Shown piece by piece: positions 6,779-12,756 of a stretch of 12,756 nt of DNA; the stretch's first letter is position 1; every line of letters starts with the position of its first letter. The notes under the pieces were generated by a model. That model saw only the letters and a program-made list of their open reading frames with translations, ran no database searches and was not told the origin of the DNA. Source of the DNA: Oxalobacteraceae bacterium (GTDB lineage: Bacteria; Pseudomonadota; Gammaproteobacteria; Burkholderiales; Burkholderiaceae_D). Where the stretch lies: the NCBI GenBank assembly GCA_003132085.1, contig PKWO01000159.1, positions 245 to 13,000 of the forward strand, in the 5' to 3' direction. Position numbers and translations under genes: made by a program.

Positions 6779-8521
6779 ATGCATAAGAATTTAGCAGGAT
6801 CACTAGTCGGAATTGCGCTGGCGAGTGCCTTCGCGGCGCATGCAGCCGGCGTAACGGAGGCGATGATAGAAGCGAATCCGACCAGCGACGTCATCACGTC
6901 GCATATGGGGCAGGAATCACAGCAATATTCTCCTCTAACGCAAATCAACGCGAAAAATGTCGGCAAGCTCGTACCGGCGTGGTCGTTTTCATTCGGCGGC
7001 GAAAAGCAGCGCGGGCAAGAGTCGCAGGCGGTGGTCTACAACGGCAAGATGTTCGTAACCGCTTCCTATTCCCGCATTTTTGGGCTGGATGCGAAGACCG
7101 GCGAAAAGTTGTGGAAATATGAACACAAACTGCCGGCTGGCATGATGCCATGCTGCGATGTGGTCAACCGCGGCGCGGTATTGTTTGACAATTTGGTGAT
7201 CTACAGTACGCTCGACGCGCAAATTATCGCACTTGACCAAGATACCGGAAAACTGGTCTGGAAGGAAAAGATCGACGACTATGCGGCCGGCTATTCCACC
7301 ACGGCGGCGCCGCTGATTGCCAAAGGCTTGCTGGTGACCGGTGTCGCCGGCGGCGAATTCGGCGTCGTGGGACGCGTCGAAGCGCGTGATCCGCGCACCG
7401 GTAAGTTGGTATGGTCGCGGCCAACGGTGGAAGGCTTCATGGGCTACAAGTACGACAAGGACGGTAAAGCCATCGAGAACGGCATTTCCGGCACGCTCAA
7501 CAAAAGCTGGCCTGGGGATACGTGGAAGACCGGCGGCGCAGCGCCCTGGAATGGCGGCTCTTACGATCCCAAGACCGGTCTGGTCTATTTCGGCACGGGC
7601 AACCCGGGGCCGTGGAATAGTCATCTACGTCCCGGCGACAACCTGTTTTCGGCTTCGATTGTGGCGTTGGACGTCGACACCGGTCAGATTAAATGGAGTT
7701 ATCAGACCACGCCGCATGACGGCTGGGACTTTGACGCCATGACCGAGATCGTCTTGTTCGATATGGATGGCAAACGCACTACCGCGCATGCTGACAAAAA
7801 CGGCTTCTTCTACATCAACGATGCGAATACCGGCAAGCTCGAAAACGCCTTCCCGTTCGTCAATAAAATCACGTGGGCGACCAGCATCGACTTGAAGACC
7901 GGACGTCCGAACTTCGTAGAGGAAAACCGGCCGGGCGATCCTACTCAAGGCGCGGACGGTCAAAAGGGTAGTACGGTATTTACCGCCCCCTCGTTCCTGG
8001 GCGGCAAGAACCAGCAGGCAATGGCGTATAGCCAGACCACCAAGCTGTTCTATGTGCCTGCCAATGAGTGGGGCATGGATATCTGGAATGAGGCGGTGTC
8101 GTACAAGAAAGGCTCCGCCTACCTGGGTGCCGGCTTCACCATCAAGCCCATATACGACGACTATATCGGTGCGATGCGCGCGTTCGATCCGAAGACAGGC
8201 AAGAAAATCTGGGAAGTGAAGAACAAAGCGCCACTCTGGGGTGGAGCGATGGCGACGGCCAGCAATTTGATATTCTACGGCACACCGGAAGGCTACTTGA
8301 AAGCACTGGATGCCAAGACCGGCAAGGAACTCTGGAAATTCCAGGTCGGTACCGGCATCGTGGGTTCTCCGGTTACTTGGAAAAACGGCAGTGAACAATA
8401 CGTGGCCATCGTGGCCGGTTGGGGCGGCGCCGTGCCGCTGTGGGGGGGCGAAGTGGGTAAGAAGGTGAGTTACCTGGAGCAAGGCGGGTCGGTCTGGGTG
8501 TTCAAGCTACCGTCGAAATAA
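6779..8521 (+). CDS. PQQ-dependent alcohol dehydrogenase, predicted lanthanide-dependent
   Basis: This is a 580-residue soluble quinoprotein of the methanol/ethanol dehydrogenase family: an eight-bladed propeller with repeated tryptophan-docking motifs (for example DAKTGEKLWKY 104-114, DQDTGKLVWK 153-162, DAKTGKELWKF 511-521). A signal peptide covers about 1-22. Adjacent Cys125-Cys126 form the disulfide ring over PQQ. Metal-site residues are Glu193 (GGEFG), Asn275 (GTGNPGPWN) and the catalytic base Asp317 in PHDGWDFD. Asp319, two residues on, is the extra acidic ligand that marks lanthanide-dependent enzymes (XoxF, ExaF, PedH); calcium enzymes have Ala or Ser there. No haem domain is present, so electrons must leave via a separate cytochrome, probably the PedF protein. 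Alcohol oxidation to aldehyde takes place in the periplasm. AAGGGGAG stands 5 bases before ATG 6779. I leave the symbol empty because exaA, exaF and pedH cannot be separated by eye. Confidence 0.95.
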   Translation: MHKNLAGSLVGIALASAFAAHAAGVTEAMIEANPTSDVITSHMGQESQQYSPLTQINAKNVGKLVPAWSFSFGGEKQRGQESQAVVYNGKMFVTASYSRIFGLDAKTGEKLWKYEHKLPAGMMPCCDVVNRGAVLFDNLVIYSTLDAQIIALDQDTGKLVWKEKIDDYAAGYSTTAAPLIAKGLLVTGVAGGEFGVVGRVEARDPRTGKLVWSRPTVEGFMGYKYDKDGKAIENGISGTLNKSWPGDTWKTGGAAPWNGGSYDPKTGLVYFGTGNPGPWNSHLRPGDNLFSASIVALDVDTGQIKWSYQTTPHDGWDFDAMTEIVLFDMDGKRTTAHADKNGFFYINDANTGKLENAFPFVNKITWATSIDLKTGRPNFVEENRPGDPTQGADGQKGSTVFTAPSFLGGKNQQAMAYSQTTKLFYVPANEWGMDIWNEAVSYKKGSAYLGAGFTIKPIYDDYIGAMRAFDPKTGKKIWEVKNKAPLWGGAMATASNLIFYGTPEGYLKALDAKTGKELWKFQVGTGIVGSPVTWKNGSEQYVAIVAGWGGAVPLWGGEVGKKVSYLEQGGSVWVFKLPSK

Positions 8522-8584
8522 GGAGTTGTTCTCCCATTCTTTTGGACTGGATGGAATAACCAGCAAGTCTCCGAAGGAGTGTTT

Positions 8585-8615
8585 TGCCGATGACTCGCGT
8601 CATCGGCATTTTTTT
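8585..8615 (+). terminator. Rho-independent terminator of the PQQ dehydrogenase gene
   Basis: A perfect 10-bp stem, TGCCGATGAC (8585-8594) with GTCATCGGCA (8599-8608), encloses the loop TCGC and is followed by seven T. It lies 64 bases past the dehydrogenase stop and should isolate it from the nosR-like gene downstream. Confidence 0.93.
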
Positions 8616-8776
8616 AAATTCAACAACCCGACAGTTGGCATACTCGATGCGATTGCGCCGGGTCGGACTGTTCCGTTTTGGATCTGCTGTTCCATTGCGT
8701 GACACATTGAAACTATTGTTCAAGCCGGAACGGATGTGATCGAAACCGCGTGATCCGGCGGCCTCGAAATTACGAA

Positions 8777-8792
8777 TTGGCATGGATCATGC
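8777..8792 (+). promoter_or_regulatory. Sigma-54 (-24/-12) promoter of the nosR-like/apbE unit
   Basis: TTGGCATG-GATC-ATGC has the invariant GG (8779-8780) and GC (8791-8792) 12 bases apart; the only departure from the -12 consensus is A for T at its first base. The -24 octamer equals that of pedF and of the 12111 promoter. Predicted start is near 8804, about 48 bases before ATG 8852. Confidence 0.78.
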
Positions 8793-8851
8793 GTGGTACA
8801 CCGTCAAATTGATTGGACGAAAATGGGCGGCATCGCAGTCAAAGCGTGAGC

Positions 8852-11023
8852 ATGAAAAACCAGACACATCTTCTCTATGCGTGGCCGTTAAGCGCGGACT
8901 TCCGCTCTCCACGCGTCGCCCGGTTTTGGGCGGTACTGGGTTGTCTATTGTGCCTGTTGTCCACTTCCGTCGCGCTGGCCGGCGTGATGACGCGCGAGCA
9001 ACTGGTGAGACTGTATCCGGCCCCGTATATGATCGGCGAAAAAGATACCGCAATGCCGGTGTGGCCAATCTTCCAGCCGAATTTCCAACAAAATGTCGCC
9101 GACAATCAATTGGTGGGCTATGTTTTCGAATCGATCGACCTGGCTCCCATTCCCGGTTTTGCCGGGGTGCCGTTCAATCTGCTGATTGCACTCGATCAAC
9201 GAGGTAATTTTCTCGATGTCAGAGTCCTCTCGCAACATGAGCCTGAGTTTCAAGCCGGAGGTCTCGGCGAAAGCTTGCTGAGTTCTTTTGTCAGTCAATA
9301 TAAAGGACTGTCGCTCAAACAAAGCGTCAAGATTTTGACCGGCTTTAACGGCACAAAGAATGTGTCCGCTGAAGCCGTCCAACTGGACGGTATCACGAAG
9401 GCCACTGCGTCGGTGGCCATTATCAATCAAACCATCCTGTCTTCCGCTCTCATGGTGGCACGCAAGAAGCTCGGTTTTGCCGAGGGCCGCAACCCTGAGT
9501 CGATCGCACGGATTAAACCGGATATGCTGGAATCCCACACTATCGGCGATTTGATCGATGTCGGCTTGATCAAGCATGTCGTATTGAGCAACGCCGATAT
9601 CGAAAAGAAATTTGTCGGGAGCAATGGGAGCGGGTTGGATGCCGACGCTATCGCGCATTCGCAAGATACGTTCATTGATTTATATATGGCCTATGTATCG
9701 GTCCCTAGCATCGGCCGCAACCTGTTGCGCGAGACCTCATGGAAGAAGTTGCAAGACCGGCTCGAGCCAGGCGATCATGCCATTCTGCTGATGTCGAAAG
9801 GGCGCTACAGCATTCTCGGCGATGACTTCATTCCTGGCAGCACGCCCGAACGGGTTCTGCTGAAGCAAGATCAATTGCCGATTGAAATGCGGGATCTGAA
9901 CCTGGATATTGTACTAAAGGAAGATCACGGGGTAGACCTGGGGATGAAGTTCGTCACTGTTTTCAGAATCAACAGCCGCGCAGGCCTGGATGCATCCAGA
10001 CCAATCGAATTCGTGCTGCCCGTGACGCGCGAGAAAGGGATCATCTTCCCGGAAAAAATCATCCGGGATTTTACCTTCAGTTTTACGCTTCCGGCGCGTT
10101 TTTATACCGTGCCGGAAAGCGGCAATCAATCCTGGGTCGGCGTGTGGCGCGACAAGCGCGGCGAAATCGTCGTCCTGATGATCGGCCTGGCGATTCTGAC
10201 GCTTGCACTTGCGCGTCAAGAAAAACTGGTTGCGCACCAGCGCCGCTTCGCCGCATTCAGAAACATTTACCTGTTATTCACCTTGTTCTTCATCGGCTGG
10301 TATGCGCAGGGTCAACTGTCTATTGTCAATCTCACCGGTGTGTTGCAGGCACTGATTGCCGACCGCAGCCTCGGCTACTTTCTGTACGATCCCATGACCG
10401 TGATTTTGTCCATATATGTGTGCGCCTCGCTGGTGTTATGGGGGCGCGGAACATTTTGCGGCTGGTTATGCCCTTTTGGCGCGCTGCAGGAATTTGGCGC
10501 CAAAATCGGTCGGTTATTGAAGCTGCCGCAAATCCGGCTCAAGCCTAAAATAGATAGTCGGCTGAAATGGGTTAAATACATACTGCTGGCGGCGATTTTG
10601 GGCAGCTCGCTTGTTTCATCGCACATCACAGATCAGATCGTAGAGGTCGAGCCGTTCAAGACTGCCATCACCCTCAATTTCCTGCGCTCCTGGCCATTTG
10701 TGATGTACGCCCTGGGCTTGCTGGTCGCCAACATGTTTGTGTACAAATTCTTCTGCCGGTTTTTATGTCCGCTCGGCGCCAGCCTTGCTGTGCTGGGGCG
10801 ATTCCGAATACTGGACTGGATCCCACGCCGCAACGCATGCGGAACGCCATGCCAGACTTGCCGCTATCAATGTGCGTATCAGGCGATCACGCACGACGGG
10901 AAGATTCAATACGATGAATGCTTTCAGTGCCTGGAATGCGTAGTCATTTATGCCAACGATGAAAGATGCGCGCCGCTGATGCTGGAAAAGAAGCGCGCCA
11001 GAATCATCCCCATCCAACTTTAG
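8852..11023 (+). CDS. NosR-like membrane flavoprotein/polyferredoxin
   Basis: This 723-residue protein has the NosR layout. An N-terminal signal/anchor (about 22-43) is followed by a periplasmic FMN-binding domain (about 85-205) with the flavinylation-type motif D179-G-I-T-K-A-T185, Thr185 being the likely covalent FMN site. A further extracytoplasmic region runs to about 430, then several membrane helices (about 438-455, 472-490, 515-530, 573-590, 613-632). Two CxxxCP motifs, CGWLCP (536-541) and CRFLCP (635-640), border the membrane part. Two cytoplasmic [4Fe-4S] motifs follow: C663-x3-C667-x2-C670-x3-C674 and C690-x2-C693-x2-C696-x9-C706. NosR moves electrons across the membrane for nitrous oxide reductase, but no nos gene is present here. 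With apbE 13 bases downstream and a PQQ dehydrogenase upstream, I infer an electron-transfer role in that system. The frame opens at 8813; ATG 8852 was chosen because the signal sequence follows it, though its ribosome site (GTGAG) is weak. Confidence 0.88.
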   Translation: MKNQTHLLYAWPLSADFRSPRVARFWAVLGCLLCLLSTSVALAGVMTREQLVRLYPAPYMIGEKDTAMPVWPIFQPNFQQNVADNQLVGYVFESIDLAPIPGFAGVPFNLLIALDQRGNFLDVRVLSQHEPEFQAGGLGESLLSSFVSQYKGLSLKQSVKILTGFNGTKNVSAEAVQLDGITKATASVAIINQTILSSALMVARKKLGFAEGRNPESIARIKPDMLESHTIGDLIDVGLIKHVVLSNADIEKKFVGSNGSGLDADAIAHSQDTFIDLYMAYVSVPSIGRNLLRETSWKKLQDRLEPGDHAILLMSKGRYSILGDDFIPGSTPERVLLKQDQLPIEMRDLNLDIVLKEDHGVDLGMKFVTVFRINSRAGLDASRPIEFVLPVTREKGIIFPEKIIRDFTFSFTLPARFYTVPESGNQSWVGVWRDKRGEIVVLMIGLAILTLALARQEKLVAHQRRFAAFRNIYLLFTLFFIGWYAQGQLSIVNLTGVLQALIADRSLGYFLYDPMTVILSIYVCASLVLWGRGTFCGWLCPFGALQEFGAKIGRLLKLPQIRLKPKIDSRLKWVKYILLAAILGSSLVSSHITDQIVEVEPFKTAITLNFLRSWPFVMYALGLLVANMFVYKFFCRFLCPLGASLAVLGRFRILDWIPRRNACGTPCQTCRYQCAYQAITHDGKIQYDECFQCLECVVIYANDERCAPLMLEKKRARIIPIQL

Positions 11024-11036
11024 CGAAGGAATTGCG

Positions 11037-12065
11037 ATGCGGCGACGCAAACTACTATCAGCGTCACTCGGTTTGGGGGCGCTGGCCGGTCTGGCGAGCG
11101 TGGGTTACCTACCCAAGTCGTTGCTTGGCTCCGATCGATCAGGCGCGCTTGCCGGGCTGAGTTTGTACTCAGGTTCAGGTCTGGCTTTCGGCACCACCGT
11201 GACGATCAAGCTACTGCATGACGATCCAAGGTCTGCTGAGGCAGCGATTCAGGACGCGTTGGACCAGGTGAAGAAAATCGACGCCCTGATGAGCCTGCAG
11301 CAGGAAGAAAGCCAGGTCTTTCAACTGAATCGGCATGGCCTCCTGGAGGCGCCCGATCGGCATTTGCTGTATGTTCTGGCGTTCTCCAAGCAGCTGTCCA
11401 TGCTCACGGCTGGCGCCTTTGACATCACGGTGCAACCGCTGTGGACCGTATTTAACCAGGCGTGTTTGAGGGGGGCGTTGCCTGCGCCGGAAGACATCGC
11501 GGCTGCCAAATCCCTCGTTAGCTGGCGCAGACTTGAGGTTCGCCGGCAGCAAGTATGCTTGCATGGGGCCGGCATGGCGATTACCCTCAACGGGGTGGCG
11601 CAAGGATATGCGGTGGATCTGGCGATAGAGGCGTTGCGTAAGCGCGGCGTGCGGCATGCATTGCTGGATACCGGCGAGTTTGGGGCGATGGGCAGTAAAA
11701 CGTCCGGCAAGCCTTGGATTCTGGGCATTGGACACCCAAGGCAGCACGATGCAATATCGGCCGTGGTGGAAATGGACGGCCGCAAAGTCGCCACCTCGGG
11801 AGACTATGCGACGTTTTTCAGTCCGGACTTTATCCACCATCACATTTTCGACCCGGCGACCGGCGATTCTCCTGTAGAGTTGGCAAGCGTTACGGTCGTC
11901 GCTCCCACAGGCATCATGGCTGACGGCCTTTCTACCGCCTTCATGGTCATGGGGGCAGACAAGGCGTTTTCATTTGCCGGGCGACTGCCGGCGGTCGATG
12001 CCTTGTTGATCTTCAAAAACGGCGCAATCCGGAAAACCGCGCATTTCCCGGAATTGCACGCATAA
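11037..12065 (+). CDS. apbE: FAD:protein FMN transferase (ApbE/NosX family)
   Basis: The 342-residue product has a twin-Arg-like start (RRRKLLSASLGLGALAGL), so it is probably exported or membrane-anchored. Family motifs seen are AGAFDITV (125-132), LNGVAQGYAVD (184-194), DTGEFG (211-216), ATSGDYATFF (252-261), HHIFDPATG (268-276) and the Mg/FAD-binding ADGLSTAFMVMG (295-306). ApbE enzymes transfer FMN from FAD to a Thr in the motif Dxx(S/T)GAT of extracytoplasmic partners. The obvious partner is the NosR-like protein encoded 13 bases upstream, whose motif DGITKAT fits with Lys at the Gly position. GAAGGA stands about 8 bases before ATG 11037. The pair forms one transcription unit from the sigma-54 promoter near 8777. 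Assignment to the family is firm; NosX is the nos-linked name for the same activity. Confidence 0.93.
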   Translation: MRRRKLLSASLGLGALAGLASVGYLPKSLLGSDRSGALAGLSLYSGSGLAFGTTVTIKLLHDDPRSAEAAIQDALDQVKKIDALMSLQQEESQVFQLNRHGLLEAPDRHLLYVLAFSKQLSMLTAGAFDITVQPLWTVFNQACLRGALPAPEDIAAAKSLVSWRRLEVRRQQVCLHGAGMAITLNGVAQGYAVDLAIEALRKRGVRHALLDTGEFGAMGSKTSGKPWILGIGHPRQHDAISAVVEMDGRKVATSGDYATFFSPDFIHHHIFDPATGDSPVELASVTVVAPTGIMADGLSTAFMVMGADKAFSFAGRLPAVDALLIFKNGAIRKTAHFPELHA

Positions 12066-12110
12066 GCGTTTTCCAAATCGTCGGCTGGCATAAGAAATTC
12101 TCTCGGCGGC

Positions 12111-12126
12111 TTGGCATGATGATTGC
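12111..12126 (+). promoter_or_regulatory. Sigma-54 (-24/-12) promoter of the small ORF/DUF779 unit
   Basis: TTGGCATG-ATGA-TTGC matches the consensus, with GG (12113-12114) and GC (12125-12126) 12 bases apart. Predicted start is near 12138, about 51 bases before the small ORF at 12189 and 178 before the DUF779 start. Confidence 0.87.
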
Positions 12127-12188
12127 TCAACGAATGCATGCACAGAGCGCCTGGTCGGCAATCGATTGATTCAACAACATAGGGGCGT

Positions 12189-12308
12189 ATGGCAAGCATC
12201 AACAGGACGGGCATCGGCAAGCCTGCCGTAAAAGCGCTTTCGCGCAGTATTAAGAGCATACAGACGCAGGGTCGCGCAGCCTTTGGCCTTGCAACAGCAT
12301 TATATTGA
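12189..12308 (+). CDS. Small basic protein, 39 residues, unrecognised
   Basis: This short ORF starts at ATG 12189 with AGGGG 3 bases upstream (tighter than usual). Its TGA (12306-12308) overlaps the GAGG ribosome site of the DUF779 gene, whose ATG is 7 bases later, an arrangement typical of translational coupling. The peptide has six Lys/Arg and no Asp/Glu. Residues 13-25 could form an amphipathic helix (Val14, Leu17, Ile21, Ile24 on one face; Lys15, Arg19, Lys22 on the other). It lies between a sigma-54 promoter and DUF779, so it should be transcribed. I do not recognise the family. It is not PqqA, as the Glu-x3-Tyr motif is absent. It may be a real small protein, a leader that controls DUF779 translation, or chance; the otherwise long 178-base leader favours one of the first two. 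Confidence 0.4.
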   Translation: MASINRTGIGKPAVKALSRSIKSIQTQGRAAFGLATALY

Positions 12309-12315
12309 GGAACCA

Positions 12316-12723
12316 ATGACATCCAACTTGGTCGATCGCGTCATCGCGACAGACGGTGCGCTGGCGCTGCTTGTGGCGCTGCGGGAAAAGTATGGCCCTT
12401 TGATGTTTTTTCAGTCGGGAGGTTGCGACGATGGCAGCTCTCCGTGGTGTTATGCGTTGGGTGAGTTCTGCGTAGGCACTGCCGACGTCTACTTGGGCAA
12501 CCTCGACGGCACGCCGTTTTACGTGGGACACGAACAGTTTGAATACTGGAGACACGCGCAACTGATTATCGATGTGGCCAATGGTGCGGTAGAAACGGAT
12601 TCGCTCGATGGCGGTGGCAAGAAGCGCTTCCTGACGCGCTCGCGCTTGTTCTCGGAAGAGGAGAACAGTTTGCTGGAGAAAACCGTTTTGACGGGGCCGC
12701 GGCATGCAGCGGATTTCGGGTGA
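12316..12723 (+). CDS. DUF779 domain protein
   Basis: The 135-residue product carries the DUF779 pattern along its whole length: RVIATDGALALLVALREKYGPLMFFQSGG (8-36), GSSPWCY (40-46), GTPFYVGHEQFEYWRHAQLIIDV (65-87) and KKRFLTRSRLF (101-111). The family has no established biochemical role that I know of, and often sits beside aldehyde dehydrogenase genes in alcohol- or acetoin-oxidation loci, which suits this locus. As I recall the family, the motif after SGG is usually Cys-Cys-Asp-Gly; here it is Cys-Asp-Asp-Gly, so one conserved Cys is missing. GAGGAA lies 4 bases before ATG 12316; the frame extends to a TTG at 12283, but those codons overlap the small upstream ORF. No aldehyde dehydrogenase gene is in the window. 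Confidence 0.88.
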   Translation: MTSNLVDRVIATDGALALLVALREKYGPLMFFQSGGCDDGSSPWCYALGEFCVGTADVYLGNLDGTPFYVGHEQFEYWRHAQLIIDVANGAVETDSLDGGGKKRFLTRSRLFSEEENSLLEKTVLTGPRHAADFG

Positions 12724-12734
12724 ATTCGGCTGAA

Positions 12735-12754
12735 TTCAGCATGCTGAAATTTTT
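12735..12754 (+). terminator. Possible terminator after DUF779
   Basis: The perfect palindrome TTCAGCATGCTGAA (12735-12748) is followed by ATTTTT just 11 bases past the stop. The stem is only five to six base pairs and AT-rich at its base, so termination strength is uncertain. The window ends here. Confidence 0.45.
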
Positions 12755-12756
12755 AT

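Larger units (their letters stand above)
8522..8851. promoter_or_regulatory. Spacer with terminator, candidate activator sites and sigma-54 promoter
   Basis: This 330-base stretch has no gene that I can support. In order it holds the terminator of the dehydrogenase gene (8585-8615), two tandem TGTTCC-headed sites (8669-8685 with TGTTCC-N5-GGATCT; 8688-8704 with TGTTCC-N5-GTGACA) 19 bases apart, and a sigma-54 promoter near 8777. The site-to-promoter distance of about 90-110 bases suits an enhancer-binding protein. Confidence 0.5.

Noticed and set aside
7625..8482. 285-codon open frame on the minus strand
   Set aside because: It is wholly antisense to the PQQ dehydrogenase gene, has no recognisable domain, and arises from GC-rich codon use.
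1..12756. tRNA, rRNA, CRISPR array, prophage or transposase genes
   Set aside because: I looked for cloverleaf-like, regularly repeated or transposase-coding sequence and saw none that I could support.

Overview
The window looks like a chromosomal segment of a betaproteobacterium, most likely Burkholderiales and perhaps Oxalobacteraceae. This rests on the gene families present, moderate-to-high GC with a few AT-richer gaps, and the AcoR/PedF/PQQ-dehydrogenase gene set. No sequence search was possible, so the taxonomy is an inference.

Left part (1-2272): the 3' end of a short-chain dehydrogenase, then a BtuF-like helical-backbone metal receptor protein without a signal peptide. A metallo-beta-lactamase-fold hydrolase converges on it from the minus strand. 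Upstream of the hydrolase is a gene-free stretch (2273-2737) that carries a 121-bp near-perfect palindrome resembling a MITE or IS remnant, bracketed by a second pair of 12-bp inverted repeats.

Right part (2738-12756): a periplasmic alcohol-oxidation locus. On the minus strand is an AcoR-type sigma-54 enhancer-binding protein. Divergent from it lie a PedF-type cytochrome c-550, an MxaJ/XoxJ-like periplasmic binding protein, a soluble PQQ-dependent alcohol dehydrogenase with the extra Asp typical of lanthanide-dependent enzymes, a NosR-like flavin/polyferredoxin membrane protein, its likely flavinyltransferase ApbE, and a DUF779 protein. There is also an unannotated 39-codon ORF directly upstream of DUF779.

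The strongest unifying observation is four near-identical -24/-12 (sigma-54) promoters, all with TGGCATG at -24 and exact 12-bp GG-to-GC spacing. They stand before pedF, the dehydrogenase, nosR-apbE and the small ORF/DUF779 unit. A strong terminator after the dehydrogenase separates it from nosR, which explains why nosR has its own promoter. I infer one regulon: the AcoR-like activator senses a substrate or product and switches on oxidase, electron acceptor, helper protein, a NosR/ApbE electron-transfer module and DUF779 together. The NosR/ApbE pair is normally associated with nitrous oxide reductase. No nos genes are present here, so its link to a PQQ dehydrogenase is the most novel system-level feature. 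No PQQ biosynthesis gene and no aldehyde dehydrogenase lie in the window.
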